DNA from: Ponticaulis sp.
Lineage (GTDB): Bacteria; Pseudomonadota; Alphaproteobacteria; Caulobacterales; Hyphomonadaceae
Length of the DNA stretch: 64,000 nucleotides
Assembly: GCA_002692725.1 (NCBI GenBank)
Contig: NZLU01000023.1
Coordinates: 62,001-126,000, forward strand
Direction: 5' to 3'
Made by a program: the position numbers and the translations under genes. The number at the start of each line of letters is the position of its first letter. The first letter of the stretch is position 1. This document shows positions 1 to 8,545 of the stretch, piece by piece. Below the pieces are notes generated by a model. That model saw nothing but the letters and a program-made list of their open reading frames with translations, had not been told where the DNA came from and did no database searches.

Positions 1-248
1 CGGGTGTCGTTTCAATGCGCGAAGAAGGGACATCAGGTGGCGAGACGGCTTCGCAGAAGGTTCAGCAAGCCATCGAGCTTCTGGAAGGCCGGGATTTGAA
101 TGAAGCCATTGAAGCCATCAGATTGATTGATGGCAAACAGGGCGAATTGCTGTCTGACTGGCTCAAATCTGCTGAGCGGCGACAGCGCATGGACGCGCTG
201 GTCATCGAACTGCGCAGCGATGTTTTGCAAGGTGAGGCGGCACAATGA
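1..248 (+). CDS. C-terminal end of a mitofilin/COG4223-like inner-membrane protein (partial)
   Basis: The gene enters from the left edge; the frame is open from base 3 and ends in a TGA that overlaps the next ATG (ATGA), so it is translationally coupled to hemY. The visible tail is about 81 residues, helical, with a pattern (AIELLEGRDLNEAIEAIRLI, then SDWLKSAERR) typical of the C-terminus of the alphaproteobacterial mitofilin-like protein encoded just before hemY in hemCD-type operons. The assignment rests on this pattern and the position; the N-terminal membrane segment and coiled coil are outside the window. ATG at 15 is internal and not the real start. Confidence 0.6.
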   Translation, partial: GVVSMREEGTSGGETASQKVQQAIELLEGRDLNEAIEAIRLIDGKQGELLSDWLKSAERRQRMDALVIELRSDVLQGEAAQ

Positions 249-1705
249 TCAGACTATTCTGGCTCGTTCTTATTGTTGCCCTGGCGGCCTTGCTGGTCGT
301 CTTTGCGATGTGGGCGAATGATATTCCCTGGCGTGTGGTGCTTGAGCGTGATGGCGAACCCGACATCGTGCTCACGCTCACAGGAGCAGCGATCTTCCTC
401 GCGGTCGTAGGCGCAGTCATTGCCGTTGTCTGGGGTATTCTGACCGGTTTCTTCCGTTTGCCATCGCGCATCAAATCCATGCGGCAGCGTGGCCGGACCC
501 GGAAAGGGAATGAGGCGCTTGCGAATGGTCTTCTGGCGATAGAGGGCGGTGACATCAAAGGCGCGAAACGCCTGATTTCAAAGGCATTGTCCGATGCAGA
601 GGATGAGCGACTGGCGCTGCTTCTCGATGCGCTGACGGCTGAACAGGAATCGGACTGGACGCGGGCCGAGCGCGCCTATGCGGAGTTGTCTCGTAAGCCG
701 GGCGCGCATTTGGCGGGTCTCAAGGGCCTGACAGGTGCGGCGGTGAAGCGTGGTGACTATGCCATGGCAATTGATCGGGCACGTGAGGCCCTCACAATGA
801 AGGGTGAGACCGGAGACTGGCCGTTCAAATCTCTGTTCGAAATTTATGTTGCCCGCGCAGAATGGTCAGAAGCCCGCAATGTGCTCTCCATTGGTGAGCA
901 AAAGCATCATATTGCAGGAGATGTGGCGCGGCGTCGCCGGGCTGTTTTGTTCACCGCTGAAGCCGCAGACATCATGTCGACGGATCCGGAAGGCGCAGAA
1001 CGTCTGCTGTCCGACGCGCTGAAGACAGATGCTGGGTTCCCGCCAATCGCTTATCATCTGGCGCGGCTTCAGCTCGCACGGGATGCCATTAAACCGGCCA
1101 TCCAATCCCTCGAAGCGGCCTGGAAAGCTCATCCGCATCCGGCTCTGGCGCTGGTTGCCGAACGGCTCGACAGCGGTGAAGGCAGCGCCAGTGGACGTAA
1201 GGCGATGAATGCGCTGGTCAGCGCGAACAAAACACATCGCGAAACGGCGCTCCTGAAAGCCGATATGGCGATCACGGATGGTGATTGGGATGGCGCGGAA
1301 AAAGCGCTAGGACCACTGCTTCAGGGCGGAAATCCAACGAGTCGTGTTTGCCGATTGATGGAGATGGTCTGCCGTGCCCGTCATGAGGATGCGGAGGCTC
1401 GCACATGGTCTGAACGTGCCGCCAGCGCCCCGCGCGAACCGGAATGGAGCGATATCGACACTGACGGGTCTGCCTTCACCTATTCCAAGGAAGACTGGTC
1501 GCGCATGGTTTATGCCTTTGGCGATTCCGGTCAGCTGATCCATCCACGTCACGAAACCTATCGCGCGGAGCTCGATGTTGTCCGGAACCGGGCAATCGGC
1601 TATTCTGAGCCAGCAAAAGCGGAGACATCTTCGCCAAAGCCTGGCCCGGCTTTGAATGATCCAACGCCGACACCGCCACCGGTAGATTATGTGAAAGGTC
1701 GCTAA
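245..1705 (+). CDS. hemY: HemY-like TPR membrane protein
   Basis: A 486-residue protein with two N-terminal membrane segments (about residues 3-22 and 46-72) followed by a soluble helical region built from TPR-like repeats (for example around residues 100-210 and 265-350). This is the architecture of the HemY family found at the end of haem-synthesis operons (not the HemY-type protoporphyrinogen oxidase of Gram-positives). The exact biochemical role is unsettled; it is thought to act as a scaffold at the inner membrane. The start ATG overlaps the upstream stop by 4 bases. The tail is Pro-rich (last 30 residues). A copper-resistance block follows directly, its first gene starting at the base after this stop codon. 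Confidence 0.75.
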   Translation: MIRLFWLVLIVALAALLVVFAMWANDIPWRVVLERDGEPDIVLTLTGAAIFLAVVGAVIAVVWGILTGFFRLPSRIKSMRQRGRTRKGNEALANGLLAIEGGDIKGAKRLISKALSDAEDERLALLLDALTAEQESDWTRAERAYAELSRKPGAHLAGLKGLTGAAVKRGDYAMAIDRAREALTMKGETGDWPFKSLFEIYVARAEWSEARNVLSIGEQKHHIAGDVARRRRAVLFTAEAADIMSTDPEGAERLLSDALKTDAGFPPIAYHLARLQLARDAIKPAIQSLEAAWKAHPHPALALVAERLDSGEGSASGRKAMNALVSANKTHRETALLKADMAITDGDWDGAEKALGPLLQGGNPTSRVCRLMEMVCRARHEDAEARTWSERAASAPREPEWSDIDTDGSAFTYSKEDWSRMVYAFGDSGQLIHPRHETYRAELDVVRNRAIGYSEPAKAETSSPKPGPALNDPTPTPPPVDYVKGR

Positions 1706-2119
1706 TTGATCGCATCGCTGCGAAATCTGATCCTCGGTTTGATGGCCCTCTCGCTTGTGGGCTATCAGACGGCGTGCGCCTGTGCGCATGGAACGGACAT
1801 GCCGGATCAACCCGTCGCGGCGCATCAGCATTGTGATGAAGCGGCAGACAGCATGGCAATGTCCATGCAAATGCCAATGCATTCCGAGACGCCTGAACTG
1901 TCTCTGCCTTGCGAGCATGTCGCGAGCCTCCAGACGGCGACAGCGGCAAGTTCAATTGCCTTTACCATCAGTCCGGTCCTGGTCACGCTGCCGCAAAGCG
2001 TTGAGCGGGAGAGCTGGAAACTTACCGGTCAGCAGCCTGACCGATTGGATTTCCCGCCGCTCATTCATCCACCGCCAAAGCAGCTTCCTTTATCGAGGCA
2101 AACAGTCTTTCTGATTTGA
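1706..2119 (+). CDS. Small exported Met/His/Cys-rich protein of the copper block
   Basis: A 137-residue protein with an N-terminal signal peptide (hydrophobic stretch about residues 8-20, likely cleavage after ACACA). The mature part starts with a Met/His-rich stretch (HQHCDEAADSMAMSMQMPMH), a plausible Cu(I)/Cu(II) binding patch, and ends in a Pro-rich tail. The start is TTG, directly after the TAA of hemY; the first ATG (1742) would remove the basic n-region of the signal peptide, so TTG is preferred. Small proteins of this kind often precede copA in alphaproteobacteria. I do not recognise a named family; a periplasmic copper chaperone or buffer is an inference from composition and context. 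Confidence 0.6.
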   Translation: MIASLRNLILGLMALSLVGYQTACACAHGTDMPDQPVAAHQHCDEAADSMAMSMQMPMHSETPELSLPCEHVASLQTATAASSIAFTISPVLVTLPQSVERESWKLTGQQPDRLDFPPLIHPPPKQLPLSRQTVFLI

Positions 2120-2202
2120 GTTCAACGCCTGTTTGAGCGACCGCCGACGCGCCAAATGCTTCGGCCGGTCTGGATTTGTATTTCCAGAACACAGGTTTGA
2201 AT

Positions 2203-4191
2203 ATGATCAGCCGCAGACGATTTCTGAACTATGGTTCGGGAACCGCGCTTGCCCTCGGGGCGGGCCAGTTTCTTCCCGGATGGGCGCAAAGCGCCGGACA
2301 CGACCATCATTCCATGCAGGCAAATGTTGCAAAGTCATTTGATCTGACCGTGGATGAATTCCCGATAACGCTTGGCGGGCGCCAGGGCCGTGCCATTGGC
2401 GTCAATGGCACTGTGCCGGGACCACTCATCCGTTTTCGCGAGGGTGATGATGTGACGATCCATGTCGATAACCGACTTGACGTCGATACCAGCATTCACT
2501 GGCATGGTCTTCTGGTGCCCTTCCATATGGATGGCGTGCCGGGCGTTAGCTTCCCGGGCATTCGGGGCCGGGACAGCTTTACCTATAAATTCTCTGTGCC
2601 GCAGAGTGGGACTTATTGGTATCACTCGCATTCCGGCTTTCAGGAGCAGATCGGTCATTTCGGACCCATCATCATAGACCCGAAAGGCAAAGACCCGGTC
2701 GCTTATGACCGCGAATACGTGATGCTGCTGTCTGACTGGAGCTTTGAAAGCCCAGAGCGCATTTTCTCCAAACTGAAAAAGGTCAGCCACACTTATAACT
2801 TCCAGGAACGCACCGTGCCTGACTTCCTTGAAGATATGGGTGAGAACGGCCTGTCTGAAACGCTCTCGGATCGTGCCATGTGGGGCGATATGCGCATGTC
2901 GCCGCGCGATATCTCGGACGTCACCGGGGCGACCTATCAGTATCTGATCAATGGTCATACGACCTCGGATAACTGGAATGGGCTTTTCGAGCCGGGTGAG
3001 CGGGTGCGATTGCGCGTTATCAATGCATCCGCCATGACGATCTTCAATGTGCGTATTCCCGGCCTGCCGATGACAGTCGTTCAGTCAGACGGACTAAACG
3101 TTCAGCCGCTTGAAACCGATGAGTTCCAAATCGGTGTCGCTGAAACCTATGACGTGATTGTCGAGCCGAAAGGGACCGGGCCTTACGCCTTTGTCGCTGA
3201 GAGTATCGACAGATCCGGGCAGGTGGTTGCGACCTTGTCAGACCGTGCGGGTGCACGCGCTTCGGAACCCGAAATGCGCCCCGTTCCGACCCTGACCATG
3301 CGCGATATGGGCATGGATCACGGATCCCATGGCGGCATGGATATGGACCATTCCGGACATTCGGGGCACGCAATGCCAGCTATGGCGAGTGACGACCATT
3401 CCGGACATTCGGGGCACGCAATGCCAGCTATGGCTAGTGACGACCATTCCGGTCATTCCATGGCGCAAACGGCAGACTGGCCGGTTGAAAAGCCGCATCT
3501 GGAGACAGGGCCGGGTGTTGCCAATATCAATATGATGCCGCTTTCGCGTCTGGATGAACCGGGCCTCGGGCTCGAGGATGTGCCCCATCGGGTGATGACC
3601 TATTCGCAGCTTCGCAGTCTGGAGCGAAACCCGGACCCAAGGGCACCGGACCGCGAAATCGAAATTCATCTCACCTCGAATATGGAACGCTATATGTGGT
3701 CCTTTGACGGGGTGCGGTTTTCAGAAGTGAAAGCGCCGCTCACCTTCAGGGAAGGTGAGCGTGTACGGGTGACGCTGGTGAACAATACCATGATGACCCA
3801 CCCGATCCATTTGCATGGCATGTTTTTTGAGCTGAACAATGGCGGCGGGATGCATCGTCCACGAAAGCATACTGTGAACGTCAAACCAGCAGAAAAGCTC
3901 TCTTTCGATGTTTCGGCCGATCATGTCGGCGATTGGGCATTTCACTGCCATCTGCTCTACCATATGGCTGCGGGCATGATGCAGGTAGTCTCCATTTTGC
4001 CGGATGCAGCCGGGGCAGCCCGGCGCGATAAAGTGCTCGAGCAGTCAGACCATCAGATGGATCATTCTCAGCACAAGATGGACCATTCCAAACACCAGAT
4101 GGATCACTCCGCTCACGAGATGAAAACACCGCCTGCTGAAGAGGCGCCTATGCCGTCCCATGAGGACCACAAACATGGAGGCAGGCCATGA
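2203..4191 (+). CDS. copA: Copper-resistance multicopper oxidase CopA
   Basis: A 662-residue periplasmic multicopper oxidase that oxidises Cu(I). ATG 2203 gives a Tat signal (SRRRFLNYGS); a TTG at 2176 in frame is less likely. All copper motifs are present: HWHG (H99, H101), WYHSH (H141, H143), HPIHLHG (H533, H536, H538) and HCHLLYHMAAGM (H581-C582-H583, H587, M592), so both the type 1 and the trinuclear centres should be intact. Between about residues 366 and 420 there is a Met/His-rich insert that includes a duplicated 16-residue unit; the C-terminus carries further HQMDHS-type repeats. The stop overlaps copB (ATGA). This is the PcoA/CopA class rather than CueO, judged by length, Tat signal and the copB neighbour. 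Confidence 0.93.
   Translation: MISRRRFLNYGSGTALALGAGQFLPGWAQSAGHDHHSMQANVAKSFDLTVDEFPITLGGRQGRAIGVNGTVPGPLIRFREGDDVTIHVDNRLDVDTSIHWHGLLVPFHMDGVPGVSFPGIRGRDSFTYKFSVPQSGTYWYHSHSGFQEQIGHFGPIIIDPKGKDPVAYDREYVMLLSDWSFESPERIFSKLKKVSHTYNFQERTVPDFLEDMGENGLSETLSDRAMWGDMRMSPRDISDVTGATYQYLINGHTTSDNWNGLFEPGERVRLRVINASAMTIFNVRIPGLPMTVVQSDGLNVQPLETDEFQIGVAETYDVIVEPKGTGPYAFVAESIDRSGQVVATLSDRAGARASEPEMRPVPTLTMRDMGMDHGSHGGMDMDHSGHSGHAMPAMASDDHSGHSGHAMPAMASDDHSGHSMAQTADWPVEKPHLETGPGVANINMMPLSRLDEPGLGLEDVPHRVMTYSQLRSLERNPDPRAPDREIEIHLTSNMERYMWSFDGVRFSEVKAPLTFREGERVRVTLVNNTMMTHPIHLHGMFFELNNGGGMHRPRKHTVNVKPAEKLSFDVSADHVGDWAFHCHLLYHMAAGMMQVVSILPDAAGAARRDKVLEQSDHQMDHSQHKMDHSKHQMDHSAHEMKTPPAEEAPMPSHEDHKHGGRP
3346..3458 (+). 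repeat. 48-base tandem repeat inside copA
   Basis: Two complete in-frame 48-base units (3346-3393 and 3394-3441) differ at a single base, and a 17-base partial third unit follows (3442-3458). Each unit encodes DHSGHSGHAMPAMASD. The near identity of the units points to recent duplication by slippage or unequal crossing over, which adds two His clusters and two Met residues per unit to the metal-binding insert. Confidence 0.95.
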
Positions 4192-5009
4192 TCCGATCGG
4201 TTCAAATCGCAGGCCTGACCTGCCTGGCTGTTCTCGCTGGCCCGGTTGCCACGGCGCAGCATGACCATAATGGCTCAGCTGATCCTAACCCGTCCAAACC
4301 CTGGTCGCAGGCAGATGAAATCTGGGGTGAGGCTGAGATGCAGGCCTCCCGTGAGCATGTGCGACGCCATCATGGCAGCGAGGCCGTTTTTGGCGTGATC
4401 GTTGATCGTGCCGAGGTCGCGTTTGCCGATGAGGGCGAAGTCGCCCTTTTGGAAGGCGATATCTGGTATGGCGGTGATCTCAACAAATTCTATGTGAAGA
4501 CCGAAGCCGAATACAGTTTCGACCATTCAGAATTTGAAGAGTTTGAGGTTCAGGCGCTCTGGTCTCGCGCGATCACACCGTTCTGGGATTTTCAGGCCGG
4601 TCTGCGTCATGACTTTGAACCGGACGGTCTGAGCCACGCTGTGGTCGGCTTTCAGGGCATGGCACCTTATCGGTTTGAAGTCGATATGGCGGCCTATCTC
4701 AGCGAAAACGGAGATCTGACGGCGGATCTGGAACTGGAATATGAGCTCATGCTTACCCAGCGCCTGCATCTGAAACCGCGCGCAGAGATCGGTTTCTCCG
4801 CTCAGGATGTTGCTGACCGTTCCATTGGCGGCGGTCTTACCAATGGTGCGGCAGGCATTCGGCTCAGCTATGACGTCATTCGCGAATTCTCACCTTATGT
4901 CGGTGTCGAATGGATCGGGGCGCTGGGTGAAACCCGAGATTTGCGCTCCGCAATGGGCGAAGAGACCGAAGAAACCGTGTTTCTGATCGGCTTCAGCGCC
5001 TGGTATTAG
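4188..5009 (+). CDS. copB: Copper-resistance outer-membrane protein CopB
   Basis: A 273-residue CopB/PcoB-type protein, expected to form an outer-membrane beta-barrel that works with CopA. It has a cleavable signal peptide (to about ATAQ, residue 24), a short His-containing start (HDHNG), then alternating amphipathic beta-strands with aromatic residues; it ends in W-Y as many barrel proteins do. Translationally coupled to copA by ATGA. Family members often carry a longer Met-rich N-terminal segment; here that function seems to sit in CopA and the upstream small protein. Confidence 0.88.
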   Translation: MIRSVQIAGLTCLAVLAGPVATAQHDHNGSADPNPSKPWSQADEIWGEAEMQASREHVRRHHGSEAVFGVIVDRAEVAFADEGEVALLEGDIWYGGDLNKFYVKTEAEYSFDHSEFEEFEVQALWSRAITPFWDFQAGLRHDFEPDGLSHAVVGFQGMAPYRFEVDMAAYLSENGDLTADLELEYELMLTQRLHLKPRAEIGFSAQDVADRSIGGGLTNGAAGIRLSYDVIREFSPYVGVEWIGALGETRDLRSAMGEETEETVFLIGFSAWY

Positions 5010-5103
5010 GTCATGACCTAGACTGTCGTCGCCCTGTTCCATTCCCCGGTTTGGAACAGGGCGGCGCCGCAATTGTTAAATTTATGAAGCAATCGAAAGG
5101 TGC

Positions 5104-5889
5104 ATGATGGCAATCGATGCTGCCGATGAGGCCAGACAGGGATCTACCGAAAAAACGGCCGTGCTCTATCGCAAGGCCATGCCGGGGCATTTGTGTCCCT
5201 TCGGCCTGAAAGCGAAAGATCTGCTGACCCGCAAGGGCTACACAATCGAAGATCACCTGATCACCACGCCTGAGGAAAACGACCAGGTGAAGTCGGAGCT
5301 CGGGGTCGAGACAACGCCGCAGACCTTCATCAATGGCGAGCGGATTGGCGGATACGGTGATCTGCGTCGCTGGTTTGGTCTGGATGTCAGAGGCGATGAA
5401 AAAGTGACCTATCAGCCGGTCATCGCAATTTTCTCGGTTGCGTTTCTGATGGCGCTGGCGGTGACGTATCTGTTGCCGGGGCCTTTATTGTCGATGGTCG
5501 TGATCGAGCGGTTTGTCGCGATTTCCATGTGTATTCTGGCCATTCAGAAGCTGCAGGATCTCAAAGGATTTTCGAGCCGGTTTCTGGGCTATGATCTGCT
5601 TGCCCGGAAATGGGTGCCCTACGCCTATATCTATCCCTTTGTAGAGATGAGCGCCGGTGTGCTCATGCTGGCCGGACTGGCGCTTTATCTGCCAGCCCTG
5701 TCGGCGCTTTTCATTGGAACGATTGGCGCCGTGTCCGTCATCAAGGCGGTCTATATCGACAAGCGCGAGCTGAAATGCGCCTGTGTTGGCGGTGATGCAA
5801 ATGTGCCGCTGGGCGCGATCTCGCTCACAGAAAATCTGATGATGATGGCCATGCCGATCTGGATGATGCTGAAGCCGTTCTTAGGCTGA
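5104..5889 (+). CDS. Glutaredoxin-like domain fused to a MauE/DoxX-like membrane domain
   Basis: A 261-residue fusion. Residues about 17-95 are a thioredoxin-fold, glutaredoxin-like domain with a single-Cys site (GHLCPFG, C31) and the cis-Pro region TTPQTF. Residues about 105-260 contain four membrane helices of the MauE/DoxX redox-associated type, with a conserved CACVGG loop and a C-terminal TENLMMMAMPIWM segment. The fusion suggests electron transfer across the membrane to a periplasmic disulfide or metal site. It lies 94 bases after copB, so a role in maturing or reducing copper proteins is plausible but inferred. The 3' end overlaps the convergent truncated-haemoglobin gene by 9 bases. 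Confidence 0.72.
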   Translation: MMAIDAADEARQGSTEKTAVLYRKAMPGHLCPFGLKAKDLLTRKGYTIEDHLITTPEENDQVKSELGVETTPQTFINGERIGGYGDLRRWFGLDVRGDEKVTYQPVIAIFSVAFLMALAVTYLLPGPLLSMVVIERFVAISMCILAIQKLQDLKGFSSRFLGYDLLARKWVPYAYIYPFVEMSAGVLMLAGLALYLPALSALFIGTIGAVSVIKAVYIDKRELKCACVGGDANVPLGAISLTENLMMMAMPIWMMLKPFLG

Positions 5890-6354
5890 CGGGTCAGGCA
5901 CGGAGCCATAGTTGGAAAGCGAGCCATCTGGCCGGTAAAACAGCGACAATTGAAAGCTTTTCGCGATCCGGACAGCCCGATCAATGAACCAGTCCTCAGC
6001 CTCCTTGCTGGGGGCTGTGTCCTGCAGTGTTTTGTAAAACAGCTCCAGCCAGACCTCGAAGTGTGTCGGCGTCAGACCGGGAAGCGCCATATGCTTTGGT
6101 AGCGGACGGCCGTTATAGTCGCCGGTCGCCAACACCATGGAGCCCCAGAAGCGCTTCATGGTTGCCAGATGCGGCTCCCAGTTTCCCTTTACGGCATTGG
6201 CAAAGATCGGGCCGAGCAAGTCATTCGCACGCACGCGATCATAAAACTCGTCGACGAGCCGGGACACATAGGCTTCGTCGACACCCATCGCGGCCGCTTC
6301 GGCCTGGCGTTCCACAATCCGCTCTTCGGCAGTTCTGAGGCGTTTATCGGTCAT
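5881..6354 (-). CDS. Group III truncated haemoglobin
   Basis: A 157-residue protein of the 2/2 globin fold, group III (Campylobacter Ctb-like). Features seen: FYDRVRANDLLGPIF in the B/C region, HLATMKRFWGSMVL in the E region, and KHMALPGLTPTHFEVWLELF, which contains the expected proximal His and the F/G helix pattern. The protein is haem-binding and cytoplasmic; in other bacteria the group is linked to oxygen or nitric oxide handling. Its gene is convergent with the copper block and divided from the next minus-strand gene by 77 bases. Confidence 0.85.
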   Translation of the reverse strand: MTDKRLRTAEERIVERQAEAAAMGVDEAYVSRLVDEFYDRVRANDLLGPIFANAVKGNWEPHLATMKRFWGSMVLATGDYNGRPLPKHMALPGLTPTHFEVWLELFYKTLQDTAPSKEAEDWFIDRAVRIAKSFQLSLFYRPDGSLSNYGSVPDPSA

Positions 6355-6431
6355 GGAAGGAAAGTGGATATGTTACGGTTTCGGTTCAACTGGAAAACAA
6401 CCGCCAACCCATTCCCGATCAAGTTAATTGG

Positions 6432-6944
6432 TCATTCTATGGCAGATTCACTAATTGTGATGTTTGCAGTGCTGTCGTCGGAACTGAAGAGACCGTTTCC
6501 CAGCCAGATGAAATAATTTCCGGGCGCGGGCGTTTCGATGCTCATCAGAAAAGGTTCGGAATAGTTGCCGCCTTCACCGCAGACGACAGACTCGTCCGGT
6601 TTGAGCAAGCCAAAGGTGACCTCGCCGACAAACGACTTGTTATCGAAAACGCGAAAATAAAGAGCGGATGTTCTGTCTTCAACTGAAAGCAGGATGGTCG
6701 GCGGTACCGTTGTGTCACCTCCGCATTTCCATATCTCGCCGTCGTACTGACGAAGGCGATCTTCCATCGGTTCATTGCCTGGAAAAGGTAATTCGATCTC
6801 AATCGGTCCGTCAGCTGAAAAACCGGGCGACAGGCTCTTGGTGCCATGAATCGGCTGAAGGTAAGATGGCAGGTCTGATTCAGCGGAGGCAACGCCAATT
6901 GTGGCCAGCATTAAAAGAGTAAGGGCTCGGATAATCTGTTGCAT
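6432..6944 (-). CDS. Secreted protein of unknown function
   Basis: A 170-residue protein with a clear signal peptide (residues 1-21, cleavage near VASAE). The mature part is rich in beta-forming residues and has two Cys (KCGG and VVCGEGG) that could form a disulfide; the end (SIETPAPGNYFIWLGNG ... TANITISES) looks like the last strands of a beta-sandwich of the pre-peptidase C-terminal kind. I do not recognise a family. An AT-rich leader with the ribosome-binding stretch AGGAGGATAG lies just before the ATG. Confidence 0.65.
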   Translation of the reverse strand: MQQIIRALTLLMLATIGVASAESDLPSYLQPIHGTKSLSPGFSADGPIEIELPFPGNEPMEDRLRQYDGEIWKCGGDTTVPPTILLSVEDRTSALYFRVFDNKSFVGEVTFGLLKPDESVVCGEGGNYSEPFLMSIETPAPGNYFIWLGNGLFSSDDSTANITISESAIE

Positions 6945-7026
6945 GGTATTCTATCCTCCTCGCGCTCAGAAAAACATGCTCAGACGACACGGAAAATCCC
7001 ATAAACAGGGGAGATTCTGGTGAAGA

Positions 7027-7944
7027 TCAGCTCAGTTCTAGCAGCTCTATCACCACGGCATCCGGCCCTTCGATAAAGGCATGGCGGACGCCTTCTGACA
7101 TCTCGGACGCCTCCTCCAGAATGGTGACGCCATCCGCCCGGAAAAGGGCTAGCGCCGCGTCCAGATCAGCGACAGAGATGCCGATATGATCATTCACCGT
7201 GCCGCGTGTTGTCTGTAATTCGTCGCCGACCCAGTCCTTGCTGCGCCGCGCGCCAAAGTCCGGATAGATGATCATATTGACCTGATCGAACATGTGAGAA
7301 GACCGCTCACCGGGCCGTCCGCTCAGGCCATTGGTCATTTCGGTCTCATAGTCGTCTGCGGTTGAAAGCGGTCGTCCCGTCACACCGAAATAGCGGATCC
7401 ACCAATCACCCGTGGCAACCGGGTCTGCGGCGTACATATGGATATGGCCGAAATCATTGGTGTGGGAGGTGTTCAGCTCGATAATCGTGCCATCCGGGCT
7501 GCGGATGTACATGAAATAGAACGAGCCATACGGCAGATCAGAGAAGGATCCCGAGATATCCCGGATCGGCACGGAGAAGTCTGCGCCAAGGTCTTTCTGC
7601 CGCTCAAAGGCGCGATGCGGGTCTGGCGCGCCCCAGCCAATATGCATGATGGCGGTGTTCAGCGCTGTGCTGGCGGGTTCGTCGACTTCGTTGAACAGAA
7701 GATAGACATGCTGAGCGCGTATCGCCGCATCTGAACCGGGAAAGTCTGTGACGTAAGCGTCGAAATGTTTCTCATAATACGCCGCAGAGGCAGCCGGGTC
7801 AGTGGAGTTGATCTCGACATGGTGCCAGCGCGCGCCTTCGATGAGGCCGGTTGCGTTTGGGTCTTCCTCTGCGAATGTCGCCGGCGTGGTCGCCAGAATG
7901 GCGCCCGTCACGATACCAGCCCATAGGCCTTTTGTTCTTCCCAT
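7027..7944 (-). CDS. Exported two-domain VOC (glyoxalase/dioxygenase fold) protein
   Basis: A 305-residue protein with a signal peptide (MGRTKGLWAGIVTGAILATT, cleavage near FAEE) and two vicinal-oxygen-chelate modules (about residues 35-150 and 155-303). The first contains WHHVEINSTD and later NTSHTNDFGHIHMY at the domain junction; the second ends with AVVIELLELS. His and Glu residues at the usual metal positions are present in part. The start ATG 7944 is preceded by GGGAGG at good spacing; an upstream in-frame start (7974) would hide the signal peptide. VOC proteins are mostly cytoplasmic, so the export signal is unusual. The substrate is unknown. Confidence 0.75.
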   Translation of the reverse strand: MGRTKGLWAGIVTGAILATTPATFAEEDPNATGLIEGARWHHVEINSTDPAASAAYYEKHFDAYVTDFPGSDAAIRAQHVYLLFNEVDEPASTALNTAIMHIGWGAPDPHRAFERQKDLGADFSVPIRDISGSFSDLPYGSFYFMYIRSPDGTIIELNTSHTNDFGHIHMYAADPVATGDWWIRYFGVTGRPLSTADDYETEMTNGLSGRPGERSSHMFDQVNMIIYPDFGARRSKDWVGDELQTTRGTVNDHIGISVADLDAALALFRADGVTILEEASEMSEGVRHAFIEGPDAVVIELLELS

Positions 7945-8216
7945 GTTTTCCTCCCGAGTCACTTGCGGACACATCTGACTACTATCTATCGAGGTGAACG
8001 TGGAAAGTCACGAATGGGTGTGCAGTGGGGAAGACGACCATCTGTTACAGCGGCAGACCTGCCGTCGGGCTTTGCCCGCCCGGCCGGAGCTGGCTCACGC
8101 GGCGTGAGGCAAAGGAAAAGTGAATTGAAGGTCCGCGTTCACTCGTTTCGGCGCGACAGCCTTCTCTCACATAAAACCAACATTTCGATGTCGAAAAATT
8201 GTAAAATGGCTTGCCG

Positions 8217-8243
8217 AGCCGAAGCCCCGCAGGGGCGAAGGCT
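8217..8243 (-). terminator. Hairpin directly after tRNA-Thr
   Basis: Read on the minus strand, AGCC-TTC-GCCCC-TGC-GGGGC-TTC-GGCT forms a hairpin with an internal TTC/TTC loop right after the tRNA CCA end (sharing one base). A loose T-rich stretch (CATTTTACAATTTTT) follows about ten bases later. It is a likely transcription terminator or 3' processing element; the distance to the T stretch lowers confidence. Confidence 0.45.
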
Positions 8244-8318
8244 GGTGCCGCGTAGGTGACTTGAACACCTGACCCCCGCATTACGAATGCGATGCTCTAC
8301 CAGCTGAGCTAACGCGGC
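8243..8318 (-). tRNA. tRNA-Thr (anticodon CGU)
   Basis: The reverse complement folds as a full cloverleaf of 76 bases: acceptor GCCGCGT/ACGCGGC, D arm TAGCTCAGCTGGTAGAGC, anticodon stem TCGCA/TGCGG around the loop TTCGTAA (anticodon CGT, reading ACG), and T arm with GGTTCAA-like GTGTTCAAGTC. The discriminator is A and the CCA end is encoded in the DNA. A promoter lies 19 bases upstream. The reading frames that cross this gene on the minus strand are not genes. The flanks (7945-8216 and 8365-8545) contain no gene I can support. Confidence 0.95.
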
Positions 8319-8336
8319 TAACCAAATCGAAACGGG

Positions 8337-8364
8337 CATATAACGAATTTGAACCCGATTTCAA
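8337..8364 (-). promoter_or_regulatory. Promoter of tRNA-Thr
   Basis: On the minus strand TTGAAA (8364-8359), 16 bases of spacer, and TATATG (8342-8337) form a good housekeeping-sigma promoter. Transcription would begin around 8330, about 12 bases before the mature tRNA 5' end at 8318. Confidence 0.6.
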
Positions 8365-8545
8365 AGTCCAAATACCAGTCTTGTGCTAGGAAAATGTGAA
8401 TGCTGCGGGCGTTGAGGCCCTGAAGGCGTAAATGAGGAGTTAACAGCGCACGCGAACTTGCCAGCCCGGGACTTACCCTAAAACAGCAGTTTCCTGAGAT
8501 AGTCAGTCAGGTTTTCCGGGATAGGGATAAGGGATCGACACGGCC

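Noticed and set aside
6355-6431. FNR-type box (TTGAT-N4-ATCAA) before the truncated haemoglobin gene
   Set aside because: Only half-site-like words are present; no symmetric match was found.
8139-8339. Open frame across the tRNA on the minus strand
   Set aside because: It runs through the tRNA-Thr gene and its promoter and has no protein features.
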